DNA from: Clostridiaceae bacterium
GTDB lineage: Bacteria; Bacillota; Clostridia; DSM-8532
DNA length: 64,000 nt
Direction: 5' to 3'
NCBI GenBank assembly: GCA_012840245.1
Contig: DULR01000055.1
Coordinates: forward strand, 32,877 to 96,876
Positions 19,414-28,841 of this stretch are shown piece by piece (position 1 is the first letter of the stretch; every line of letters starts with the position of its first letter). The position numbers and the translations under genes were made by a program. A model generated the notes under the pieces. The model was given only the letters and a program-made list of their open reading frames with translations, did not search any database and was not told the DNA's origin.

Positions 19414-20400
19414 TTGAACTACTATTTGGGTGTTGACGGCGGCGGAAGCAAGACCATTGCAGTGGTTTCAGATTCGAAAGGGCAGATACTCGGTTGGGGA
19501 AAAAGCGGCTGCGGAAATCATCAGATAGATCCCGGAACAGCCGGGCACAGTATTACCGAGGCAGTCAGGGCTGCTTTGGAACAAGCCTCTCTTGATAAGT
19601 CCGATATTACGTTTGCATTGTTCGGACTTGCCGGTGCCGACAGAGAGGAAGACTATCAAATACTGACCCCGATGATTACTAAGCTGGGATTCCGAAATTT
19701 CGACATAGTATGTGATACTGTAATAGGCCTGCGCGCGGGAACCAGGCAGCCATACGGTGTTGTTGTCGTTTGCGGCAGCGGGACCAACTGCTATGGAGTC
19801 AACAGGGCAGGAGAAGATCTCCAGGTCGGAGGATTCGGCTATGTTTTCGGAGATTTCGGCGGCGGCTACAGCCTTGCCGAAGAAGTATTCCGGGCCGTCA
19901 TCCGGTCATGGGAAGGAAGAGGAGCTCCCACTTTGCTGACTGATGCAACCATCCGGGCTCTTGGCTTCAGCTCAGTTGAAAGTATGTTCAATGCGTTCCT
20001 CAATGAAAAAAGAAATATACCTCACGAACTGGCCAGGCTGCTGTTTGATGTGGGGAGCGATGATGAAGTCGCACTCTCGATCCTTGAAAAACAGGGAATT
20101 GAGCTTGGCCTGGCGGCCTGTGCGGTAATAAAGCGGCTCCGCATGGAGCAGGACAGCTTTGATGTCGTCCTGGTCGGCAGCATACTGACCCGAACAGATA
20201 ACCAGTTTCTCATATCGGTCATTGAGCAGACTGTAAAGTCTGCAGCACCGAATTGCACCTTGCGGAAGCTTAAGGTTGAGCCGGTTATGGGTTCGGTCCT
20301 GCTGGCAATGGAACGCTCAGGAAAAACAATTGAGGATTCGGTGTACAAAATGCTTGAAAAGCATTTAGCTTTAGATATCATGGGGGGCGAATTCAAGTGA
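19414..20400 (+). CDS. BadF/BadG/BcrA/BcrD-type kinase (GlcNAc kinase-like)
   Basis: TTG start; YYLGVDGGGSKTIAVV phosphate-1 motif; VVVCGSGTNCYG; FGDFGGGYSL. Confidence 0.85.
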   Translation: MNYYLGVDGGGSKTIAVVSDSKGQILGWGKSGCGNHQIDPGTAGHSITEAVRAALEQASLDKSDITFALFGLAGADREEDYQILTPMITKLGFRNFDIVCDTVIGLRAGTRQPYGVVVVCGSGTNCYGVNRAGEDLQVGGFGYVFGDFGGGYSLAEEVFRAVIRSWEGRGAPTLLTDATIRALGFSSVESMFNAFLNEKRNIPHELARLLFDVGSDDEVALSILEKQGIELGLAACAVIKRLRMEQDSFDVVLVGSILTRTDNQFLISVIEQTVKSAAPNCTLRKLKVEPVMGSVLLAMERSGKTIEDSVYKMLEKHLALDIMGGEFK

Positions 20401-21695
20401 GCAGAAAATTGAAGGTAGCTGTTATAGGAGGAGGATCATCATATACTCCGGAGTTGATAGAGGGCTTTATTTTAAACTACAGGACATTTCCCGTATCTGA
20501 AATCGTGCTTGTTGATGTTCCTGAGGGACAGCACAAACTGTCGGTCGTCGGTGGACTTGCACAAAGAATGGCAGCCAAATCCGGCTTTCCCATTAAAGTG
20601 TGGATGACCACTGACCGCCGCCAGGCACTGGATGGAGCAGATTTCGTTACAACACAGATACGTGTAGGTCGTCTTGAAGCCCGCAAATGGGACGAAACCA
20701 TTCCTCTGCATTACGGGATGATCGGACAGGAAACAACGGGACCGGGCGGTATGATGAAGGCATTAAGAACAATTCCTGTTTTGCTTGATATAGCCAGGGA
20801 TATGGAGGAATTATGTCCCGATGCCTGGCTTCTCAATTTCACCAATCCGTCAGGTATGGTCACCGAGGCGGTCAGCAAATACTCAAAAATCCGCTCCATA
20901 GGGCTGTGCAACTCCCCTATCGCTGCATATAAATGGATCTCAGAATTATACTCTGTACCAATTGAGGATATATATTGTGAATTTGTGGGACTCAACCATT
21001 TACACTGGATTAGCCGGATCGAAATCAAGGGCGAATCAAAGCTTCCCGAGCTTCTTAACAATAATGACGGATACTCGGCTAAGAATGTTCCGCAGTATAA
21101 CTGGAATCCCACGTTATTACAAAGCCTTGGTGCGATTCCCTCATACTATCTGAAATATTACTACATGACCCGTGAGCTTCTTGCAGAGCAGCAGGAAGCT
21201 GCAGCTCGCGGGGAAACTCGTGCTGAAACAGTAAGGAAACTGGAGGAAGAGCTTTTCCGTATTTACGAAGATCCCGGGCTGAAGGAGAAACCCAGGCAGC
21301 TGGAGTCACGTGGTGGCGCTTATTACTCCGAAGCAGCGGTCCGCCTTATGAATTCTCTTTATAACGACAGCGGGGATATTCAAACTGTTAATGTAGCCAA
21401 CAACGGGATACTTGATTTCCTTCCCGATGATGCATTTATTGAAGTGAATTGCCGTATTAAAAAGAGCGGCCCTGTTCCTGTACCAGTGAAGGTCGTTCCC
21501 GAAGCAGTCAGGGGCCTTATCAGTGCTGTAAAAACATATGAGCAGCTTACTGTCAACGCAGCTGTAACCGGAGACAGAGGTACGGCATTGCTGGCTTTGG
21601 CACATCATCCTCTCGTCACATCTGTCAATGACGCTGAAAAAATGCTTGAGGAAATGCTGCTGCAGAACAAGATGTATTTATCAAGATTCTTTTGA
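20397..21695 (+). CDS. GH4 family 6-phospho-glycosidase (LicH/CelF-like)
   Basis: KLKVAVIGGGSSYTPELIEG, NFTNPSGMVTEA, IGLCNSPIAA, EFVGLNHLHW; GTG start overlaps the upstream stop by 4 nt. Confidence 0.92.
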   Translation: MSRKLKVAVIGGGSSYTPELIEGFILNYRTFPVSEIVLVDVPEGQHKLSVVGGLAQRMAAKSGFPIKVWMTTDRRQALDGADFVTTQIRVGRLEARKWDETIPLHYGMIGQETTGPGGMMKALRTIPVLLDIARDMEELCPDAWLLNFTNPSGMVTEAVSKYSKIRSIGLCNSPIAAYKWISELYSVPIEDIYCEFVGLNHLHWISRIEIKGESKLPELLNNNDGYSAKNVPQYNWNPTLLQSLGAIPSYYLKYYYMTRELLAEQQEAAARGETRAETVRKLEEELFRIYEDPGLKEKPRQLESRGGAYYSEAAVRLMNSLYNDSGDIQTVNVANNGILDFLPDDAFIEVNCRIKKSGPVPVPVKVVPEAVRGLISAVKTYEQLTVNAAVTGDRGTALLALAHHPLVTSVNDAEKMLEEMLLQNKMYLSRFF

Positions 21696-21699
21696 GTTT

Positions 21700-21935
21700 T
21701 GGTGAGTTTTGGGGACGGAGACTCTGACTCATTCTTGATAAATGTCATCCTGAACGAAACGCGGAAATGTAGCCCAGCACTAGTGGTGGGCTACCAGATA
21801 TCAGACTTTGCTACGTTCGGAATGACATTTTCAGCAAATGGATCATATTGACGTAGATGCTTATAGGTGAACAGAGCGAGATCTCTGCTGTTGTAAAAGA
21901 AAATGAGTCAAAGTCTCCGTCCCCTAAACTCACCA
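21700..21935. mobile_element. MITE-like element with 34-bp terminal inverted repeats and nested REP
   Basis: TGGTGAGTTTTGGGGACGGAGACTCTGACTCATT (21700-21733) vs reverse complement of 21902-21935; 2 mismatches in 34. Confidence 0.75.
21743..21827. repeat. REP/BIME-like palindrome nested inside the MITE-like element
   Basis: TGTCATcCTGAACG...CGTTCgGAATGACA arms around GTAGCCCAGCACTAGTGGTGGGCTAC. Confidence 0.65.
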
Positions 21936-21978
21936 TATTATGGTATAATTAAACTATCTTTTTTAGAAAGGGATCAAG

Positions 21979-23913
21979 TTGAATATGGCAAAGCAGTACA
22001 CTGATTCAATTAATATTTCGATTATAAATAATAACCCTACTATTGTATTTTCAGCTTCAGAACTAAAAAAATACCTTAATAGAGCAAAGATTGGAACAGC
22101 CAGTGAGACAGATGTATCGGCTTCGTCTGAAGATGTAATCAAATTAGGGCTTTATTCCGATTTTGACATCACACCAAATGTTAAAGACATCACATTCGAC
22201 GACTCATATAAAATTGAAGTTTACAACGGTACCGGATATATAGCCGGCGTCAACCCGCGGAGCGTGCTTCTCGGAGTATATCGCTTCCTTTATGAACTGG
22301 GTTGCCGGTGGATAAGGCCGGGCGAGGATGGCGAAATAATACCCGAAATGGCCGGTAAAGATCTGACCGTATCTCTTGAAAGCGCGCCGTCCTACAGGCA
22401 CAGGGGCATATGCATAGAAGGCGCAGTAAGTTATGAGAATGTTTATGACATAATAGACTGGGCTCCAAAGCTTGGATTCAATTCATACTTTATTCAGTTC
22501 AGGGAAGGATACGCGTTTTTTGAAAGATGGTACAACCACCTGAAAAATCCGTATAAAACCCCTGAGGGATTCAGTGTTGAAAGATCAACTGAAATTGTTC
22601 GCTCTCTGGAAAAGGAAATCAAGAAAAGGGGCCTCCTATATCAGGCTGTAGGCCATGGCTGGACCTGTGAGCCTTTTGGCATACCTGGCCTTAGCTGGGC
22701 TCAGAGAGTTGATGAAGTTGACCCTGAAACCGAGAAATATCTCGCCATGGTCAACGGCAAAAGGCAGATCTGGGGCGGTGTACCTCTCAACACCAACCTC
22801 TGCTACTCCAATCCCGAAGTCAGGAAAATTGTCATAAACAGTATCGCCGATTACCTGACCAGGCATAAGGCAATCGATGTTTTGCACTTCTGGCTTGCAG
22901 ACGGATGCAACAACCAATGTGAGTGCAAAAACTGTGTAAAGCATTCACCTACTGATTTTTATGTCCTTATGCTTAACGAACTGGATGAGCTTCTGACCGA
23001 AAAGGGTATCGACACTAAAATCGTCTTCCTGCTTTATTTCGAGCTGTTATGGCCTCCCGTGGAATTCAGAATCAATAATCCGGACAGGTTCATCCTTATG
23101 CTGGCCCCCATTACCAGAACCTATAGCCAGTCATTTTCAGCAGACTATATTCCCGATACCATTCCGGAGTATAAGAGGAACAATATCAGCTTTCCATCAT
23201 CTGTAGCGGAGAATCTGGCTTTCCTCAACAAATGGAGGGAAGTCTTCAAAGGTGACAGCTTTGATTTTGATTACCATTTCATGTGGGACCATTATTATGA
23301 CCCAGGCCAGTTCGAAACGGGAAGGATCCTGAATGAAGATATAAAAAAGCTGGTATCGATCGGCCTGAACGGTTTCATAAGCTGTCAGGTTCAAAGATGC
23401 TTTTTCCCGAACGGTCTCGGAATGACAGTATTGGGTAAGACCTTATGGGACAATTCTCTGGCATTTGAAGATATCGCTGATGAGTATTTCAGGGTTGCTT
23501 ACGGAGCAGATGGCGACAAGGTAAAAGAATATCTGCGCAGGATATCGGCAATGTTCAATCCTCCCCTGTTAAGAGGCGATGCGGACAGATCCGATAAAAT
23601 GGCTCATGAAACCTACAGTCAGATAGAAGACTTCGTAAGGTCCTTTGAACCTGTCATCAAAAGCAATATGAACCACAGTGACCCTGCTTTGGCCAGATCA
23701 TGGGATCACCTGGATTTCCACAGTGAATTCTGCATCAGGTATTCAAAAGTGATCGAAGCAAGGCTGTCGGGAGATATTGAAAAAACCCGCAAACTATGGA
23801 CTGAACTCAAGGATTTCATGTGCAGAAACGAAGACAGGATACAGCCTGTATTCGACATATATGAGTTCTTCGAAACCTTCGACATAATGACCACCTGGCT
23901 TTTGGACCGCTGA
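21979..23913 (+). CDS. DUF4838 / alpha-glucuronidase-like domain protein
   Basis: TTG start; LLGVYRFLYELGCRWIRPGEDGEIIP (GH67-N-like), FWLADGCNNQCECKNCVKHSPTDFYV (DUF4838-type). Confidence 0.8.
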   Translation: MNMAKQYTDSINISIINNNPTIVFSASELKKYLNRAKIGTASETDVSASSEDVIKLGLYSDFDITPNVKDITFDDSYKIEVYNGTGYIAGVNPRSVLLGVYRFLYELGCRWIRPGEDGEIIPEMAGKDLTVSLESAPSYRHRGICIEGAVSYENVYDIIDWAPKLGFNSYFIQFREGYAFFERWYNHLKNPYKTPEGFSVERSTEIVRSLEKEIKKRGLLYQAVGHGWTCEPFGIPGLSWAQRVDEVDPETEKYLAMVNGKRQIWGGVPLNTNLCYSNPEVRKIVINSIADYLTRHKAIDVLHFWLADGCNNQCECKNCVKHSPTDFYVLMLNELDELLTEKGIDTKIVFLLYFELLWPPVEFRINNPDRFILMLAPITRTYSQSFSADYIPDTIPEYKRNNISFPSSVAENLAFLNKWREVFKGDSFDFDYHFMWDHYYDPGQFETGRILNEDIKKLVSIGLNGFISCQVQRCFFPNGLGMTVLGKTLWDNSLAFEDIADEYFRVAYGADGDKVKEYLRRISAMFNPPLLRGDADRSDKMAHETYSQIEDFVRSFEPVIKSNMNHSDPALARSWDHLDFHSEFCIRYSKVIEARLSGDIEKTRKLWTELKDFMCRNEDRIQPVFDIYEFFETFDIMTTWLLDR

Positions 23914-23963
23914 TGGCTGCAGTCAGTCAGCAGGCTTTTATCAAAAGCTCATAATGTATATGT

Positions 23964-24158
23964 TTGAACAATAATTATTACAGCGTTTGTTTCGCCGCTC
24001 CGTTCATGGCAGCATCTATTGTGGATGAGGGGCATCAGGATTTTCTGAATGCTGGCTGGCATCTTCTGACCAAAGTCCAGCAGGGCTATTACGGAGACTC
24101 CATTGCCCTTCTGTGCATGCTCCTTGTTTCGGGAAACTGGTGGCCGCCTGAAATATGA
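23964..24158 (+). pseudogene. C-terminal fragment of a GH8 endoglucanase
   Basis: NNNYYSVCFAAPFMAASIVDEGHQDFLNAGW...YYGDSIALLCMLLVSGNWWPPEI resembles the GH8 C-terminus; no upstream catalytic part. Confidence 0.65.
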
Positions 24159-24182
24159 TCGGCATTCGTACCGAACCTTTTT

Positions 24183-24210
24183 AAGAGGGTGCTTGCTGCC
24201 CTCTTTTTTT
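24183..24210 (+). terminator. intrinsic terminator
   Basis: aagaggg-tgcttgctg-ccctctttttttt. Confidence 0.65.
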
Positions 24211-24311
24211 TGATTTCAAAAGTGCAAATTTAATGCAAAAAATGCTAAATCAATTTTTGATGTAATGTTTTAATTTAAAGATGTAGAAAACGCAAAAAGG
24301 AGCTGACTGAT

Positions 24312-25232
24312 ATGGACAAACCGGTATTGGTCATAATGGCAGCGGGAATCGGAAGCCGTTACGGCGGGCTGAAGCAGATCGATCCGATAGACGACCATAA
24401 CCACCTTATAATAGACTTTTCTATCTATGACGCCATCAGGGCCGGTTTCGAAAAGGTCGTTTTCATAATAAAACATGAAATTGAGTCAGATTTCAGGGAA
24501 CGCATCGGTGACCGGATCGAAAAGCATATCCAGGTCGAATATGTATATCAGGATCTGAACAATCTCCCCGCAGGATTTGCAAGGCCAGAAGGAAGATCCA
24601 AGCCATGGGGCACCGGTCATGCCGTATTGAGCTGTCTTGGGAAAGTGAATGGCCCCTTTGCGGTTATCAACGCTGATGATTATTATGGTCAAAGAGCTTT
24701 TAAACAAATATATGAAATGCTTTCAGACATTCAAGATGATGAGAAATACCGCTACTGCATGGTAGGTTACGAAATCGAAAACACTCTCACAGACCATGGA
24801 CATGTGGCAAGAGGAGTCTGCAACGTAAGTCCTGACGGATATCTCCTTGGCATAAAGGAAAGGACACGGATCGAAAAGCTGGACAACAGGCCTGCCTACA
24901 CCGAGGATGACGGAAAAACCTGGACATACATCCCGAAAGGCTCGATCGTATCGATGAACCTGTGGGGCTTTACAAAAAGCATATTGGATGAACTGGACAA
25001 CAGATTCGCAAAATTTCTTGCTGAAGGTCTTATCAAAAATCCGCTCAAATGTGAGTATTTCCTGCCCGATGTCGTCGGGGAACTGCTCAGTGAAGGAAAA
25101 GCGACCGTCCGGGTTCTGAGATCGCCGGATAAATGGTATGGCGTTACATACAAAGAGGATAAGGAAGTTGTGGTCTCGGCAATTGCAAGGCTTAAGGAAA
25201 ACGGCATTTATCCTGAAAAGCTCTGGGAGTAG
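24312..25232 (+). CDS. sugar-phosphate nucleotidyltransferase (UTP-hexose-1-P uridylyltransferase type)
   Basis: LVIMAAGIGSRYGGLKQIDPI; AVINADDYYG. Confidence 0.9.
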   Translation: MDKPVLVIMAAGIGSRYGGLKQIDPIDDHNHLIIDFSIYDAIRAGFEKVVFIIKHEIESDFRERIGDRIEKHIQVEYVYQDLNNLPAGFARPEGRSKPWGTGHAVLSCLGKVNGPFAVINADDYYGQRAFKQIYEMLSDIQDDEKYRYCMVGYEIENTLTDHGHVARGVCNVSPDGYLLGIKERTRIEKLDNRPAYTEDDGKTWTYIPKGSIVSMNLWGFTKSILDELDNRFAKFLAEGLIKNPLKCEYFLPDVVGELLSEGKATVRVLRSPDKWYGVTYKEDKEVVVSAIARLKENGIYPEKLWE

Positions 25233-25259
25233 CAGAAGTATATTAGGGGGTGTTTATCC

Positions 25260-26375
25260 ATGATGAGGGAACAAGCCTGTGCGAAAATCGATGAGGCTAT
25301 CAGCCGGATGAATTACGAAGGGACGGTTATCGAGCATTACAGATACGGCAGCGGACATATCAATGATACTTTTGTGGTCGTCTGCAGACTCAACGGCAAA
25401 ACCACCGTAAAGTATCTGCTTCAGCGTATGAATCATGAGATCTTCAAAAATCCGGATCGGCTTATGAAAAATATCGCAGGAGTCACATCTTTTTTAAGGG
25501 ATAAGATCATTATAAACGGCGGTGATCCCAAAAGAGAGACTTTGAATGTGGTACCCACCAAAGACGGGTACAGCTATTATGTCGACAGCATCGGAAGCTA
25601 CTGGAGAAGCTATCTGTTTATTGATGACACAGTCAGCTATGATCTTGTCGAAAGGACGGAAGATTTTTATTTGAGTGCCGTTGCCTTCGGAAAATTCCAA
25701 AGGCTTCTGGCTGATTATCCTGCTCATACTCTGTACGAGACCATAAAAGATTTCCATAACACAAGGGTTCGATTCGAAAATCTTAAGAAGGCCATCGACA
25801 AAGATATTTGCGGCAGAGCCAAATATGTAAAGGACGAAATAGAGTTTGCCCTGGCAAGGGAGGCTGACGCCGGTATCCTTGTCGGCATGCTTGAAAGAGG
25901 GGAACTGCCTCTGAGGGTCACTCACAATGACACCAAGCTCAATAATATCCTGTTCGACAAGAAAACCAACAGGCCTGTTTGCATAATCGATCTGGACACC
26001 ATAATGCCGGGGCTTTCGGTGTATGACTTCGGTGACTCCATAAGATTCGGGGCATCTACCGGGGCCGAGGATGAGAAGGATTTGTCTAAAATCAATTTCA
26101 GCCTTGAATTATATGAAGCCTATGTAAAAGGCTTCCTTGAAGGCACTGCGGGAAGCCTGACCAAAAATGAACTTGACATGCTTCCCATGGGTGCAAAGAT
26201 TATGACCTATGAATGCGGTATCCGCTTCCTTACCGATTATCTTGAAGGAGACAGATATTTCAGGATCCACAGGGAAGACCATAATCTAGACAGATGCCGC
26301 ACTCAGTTCAAACTTGTTTCCGATATGGAGGAAAAGTTTGATATAATGAAGGAAATCGTCAGTAAGTATTCATAA
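25260..26375 (+). CDS. N-acetylhexosamine 1-kinase-like (APH-fold phosphotransferase)
   Basis: YGSGHINDTFVV; RVTHNDTKLNNILFD; CIIDLDTIMPGLSVYDFGDSIRFGAS. Confidence 0.85.
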   Translation: MMREQACAKIDEAISRMNYEGTVIEHYRYGSGHINDTFVVVCRLNGKTTVKYLLQRMNHEIFKNPDRLMKNIAGVTSFLRDKIIINGGDPKRETLNVVPTKDGYSYYVDSIGSYWRSYLFIDDTVSYDLVERTEDFYLSAVAFGKFQRLLADYPAHTLYETIKDFHNTRVRFENLKKAIDKDICGRAKYVKDEIEFALAREADAGILVGMLERGELPLRVTHNDTKLNNILFDKKTNRPVCIIDLDTIMPGLSVYDFGDSIRFGASTGAEDEKDLSKINFSLELYEAYVKGFLEGTAGSLTKNELDMLPMGAKIMTYECGIRFLTDYLEGDRYFRIHREDHNLDRCRTQFKLVSDMEEKFDIMKEIVSKYS

Positions 26376-26475
26376 TGTCATTATGAGCGCAGCGAAGGAT
26401 CTGACACCGTCATCCTGATCAAAGCGAAGGATCTTAAAGATTCTTCACTACGCTGGCGCTTCGTTCAGAATGACA
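26376..26475. repeat. REP-like imperfect palindrome
   Basis: TGTCATTATGAGCGCAGCGAAGGATCT ... CGCTTCGTTCAGAATGACA. Confidence 0.6.
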
Positions 26476-26598
26476 AATTAGAGTTAATGCGCTTACTTCA
26501 GAATGACAAAAGTCAGATTGTCTTTCTGAGTGAAATGAAGAACATACGGAGTTTTTCTTGGCTCAGTATGATAAATTCAATATTAAGGAGGGTTATAC

Positions 26599-27612
26599 AT
26601 GGCTGTATTAGTCACCGGCGGAGCCGGATATATCGGAAGCCACACATGTGTGGAGCTTTTGAATGAAGGATATGATGTAGTAGTTATAGACAATTTGAGC
26701 AATTCCTCAGAAAAATCACTGGAAAGAGTCCAGGAAATAACGGGCAAGAAGCTGACCTTTTACAAAGCTGATCTGTTGGACAGGGAAGCCGTTGAAAATA
26801 TCTTCAGGAACGAGAAAATAGATTCGGTCATCCATTTCGCGGGGCTCAAGGCGGTAGGAGAATCGGTTTCAAAACCCCTTGAATATTACTACAACAACAT
26901 TACGGGTACATTGATACTGTGCGACACCATGCGCAAATACGGAGTAAAGGACCTGGTATTCAGCTCCTCTGCCACTGTTTACGGAAATCCTCAGACCGTG
27001 CCTATTAAGGAGGATTTTCCCCTTTCGGCAACCAACCCTTACGGCAGGACAAAACTGATGATAGAACAAATCCTGGGGGATCTGTATGCGGCAGACGATA
27101 CATGGAGCATAGTCCTTTTAAGATACTTCAATCCTGTCGGCGCCCACAAGAGCGGCCGGATCGGAGAAGATCCAAGGGGCATCCCAAACAATCTTGTCCC
27201 CTACATCACTCAGGTTGCCGTTGGAAAGCTTGAATTCCTGGGTGTTTTCGGCAACGATTATGATACACACGACGGAACAGGGGTGCGGGATTACATCCAC
27301 GTGGTGGATCTGGCAAAAGGGCATATCAAAGCACTGGAAAAGCTAAAGGGCAGCAAAGGCATATTCACATACAACCTGGGGACCGGCAAGGGCTACAGTG
27401 TCATGGAGATGCTGAAGAGCTTCGAAAAGGTATGCGGAAAACCCATAAAATACAAAATAATGCCCAGAAGGCCGGGCGATATTGCAGTCTGTTATGCGGA
27501 TCCGGCAAAAGCGAAGGAAGAGCTTGGCTGGGTTGCTGAAAAAGGACTTCAGGAGATGTGCGAGGATTCCTGGAGATGGCAGGAGAACAATCCAAATGGA
27601 TATGAAGAATAA
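26599..27612 (+). CDS. galE: UDP-glucose 4-epimerase
   Basis: [44 protein letters not shown]; full length. Confidence 0.95.
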   Translation: MAVLVTGGAGYIGSHTCVELLNEGYDVVVIDNLSNSSEKSLERVQEITGKKLTFYKADLLDREAVENIFRNEKIDSVIHFAGLKAVGESVSKPLEYYYNNITGTLILCDTMRKYGVKDLVFSSSATVYGNPQTVPIKEDFPLSATNPYGRTKLMIEQILGDLYAADDTWSIVLLRYFNPVGAHKSGRIGEDPRGIPNNLVPYITQVAVGKLEFLGVFGNDYDTHDGTGVRDYIHVVDLAKGHIKALEKLKGSKGIFTYNLGTGKGYSVMEMLKSFEKVCGKPIKYKIMPRRPGDIAVCYADPAKAKEELGWVAEKGLQEMCEDSWRWQENNPNGYEE

Positions 27613-27622
27613 AAGATCCTTC

Positions 27623-27660
27623 GCTTCTTTCAGAATGACACATGTCATTCTGAAAGAAGC
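27623..27660. repeat. near-perfect palindrome (REP core), likely also galE transcription stop/stabiliser
   Basis: GCTTCTTTCAGAATGACAcATGTCATTCTGAAAGAAGC. Confidence 0.65.
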
Positions 27661-27742
27661 AGGCTGCCAAAAAGTTGCATGCGACTTAATAATCTTAAAA
27701 TGCTCATCACTATAATTCTTTTTGATCTGAATCATAATATTC

Positions 27743-28660
27743 TTATGGCAATGAGCTCAACCGTTCCCTGGAAATCTCGGAACGGTTTTTTACTGATGTG
27801 GCATATTCCGAGGGAGTCATCCCCGTCACCTTCTTGAAATACCTTGAAAAATAATGGATGGATGAATACCCGAGAAGTTCGGAGATCTCGGTGAAATTGT
27901 ATGTATCTTCCCTTATATACCGTTTTGCCATATCTATTTTCATTTTATGATAATACTCGATCACGCCCGTACCTTTTCTTTGGCGGAACAGCTTCTGCAA
28001 AAATGAACTGCTGACCTGATTGTCCCTGCAAACATCCTTCATGGTAACATCCTTATTGATATTTGCTTCAAGGTACATGATGACTTTATTCAATATATCC
28101 AGATCTGTTTGCTCCTTGATCGACGAAGTCGGCCTCACCCTTGCCCAGTCTGTAGCGCCTTTGCGATAAAACTGTATCAGCATGCGCTCGAGGCTCAGCT
28201 TGATCATCTGCTCAGCGCCGAACGACGCACCTTCCCTGCGTTCAAGCCTGTTCAGATAAGGATCGTTCAAGGGTGACGAAAAAGCATCCAAAGCCTCGCT
28301 GATAATGCTTGCAAGCAGATTTTTCTCACTGTCGCTTACTCTCAGTATTTTTTTCTCAAAATATGCCATAGCAGGGCTATGGCATTCAAATGCTACCACA
28401 ACAAGGTTTGGAGCAACGATGCCGTTTGCGACGACATTATGGAACTCCATAGGTTTATGGAATATTATATCCCCGCTTTTCAGAACATGGCAGGAATCAT
28501 CGGTGTGGACCGTGACCTCGCCTTTGTCGACATAAAGGAACTCCCAAAAATCATGGGTCTCACCGGGAAAATAAAACTTGCTCGTATATTCAAAATAATG
28601 AACTGTTACCAGTTTTTCAACTATTATATCCTGAGTCAGTAACGTACTTTCATAACCCAT
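27743..28660 (-). CDS. AraC-family transcriptional regulator
   Basis: ETHDFWEFLYVDKGEV cupin; YSSIHYFSRYFKKVTGMTPSEYATS. Confidence 0.93.
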   Translation of the reverse strand: MGYESTLLTQDIIVEKLVTVHYFEYTSKFYFPGETHDFWEFLYVDKGEVTVHTDDSCHVLKSGDIIFHKPMEFHNVVANGIVAPNLVVVAFECHSPAMAYFEKKILRVSDSEKNLLASIISEALDAFSSPLNDPYLNRLERREGASFGAEQMIKLSLERMLIQFYRKGATDWARVRPTSSIKEQTDLDILNKVIMYLEANINKDVTMKDVCRDNQVSSSFLQKLFRQRKGTGVIEYYHKMKIDMAKRYIREDTYNFTEISELLGYSSIHYFSRYFKKVTGMTPSEYATSVKNRSEISRERLSSLP

Positions 28661-28841
28661 ACAGAAACCTGCCTGCCCGGATAACCGGTTTTTAATCCAA
28701 ACATAAATGATACTTATATAATAATATATACCTCAACGGCAACGAATTAAATAAGCATAATCATTTTTAACTTTTTCTTGACCTTTTACCCGGGCAGAGG
28801 CTGTATCCTGGATTATAATGACTTGCTTTTGGTCATATACT

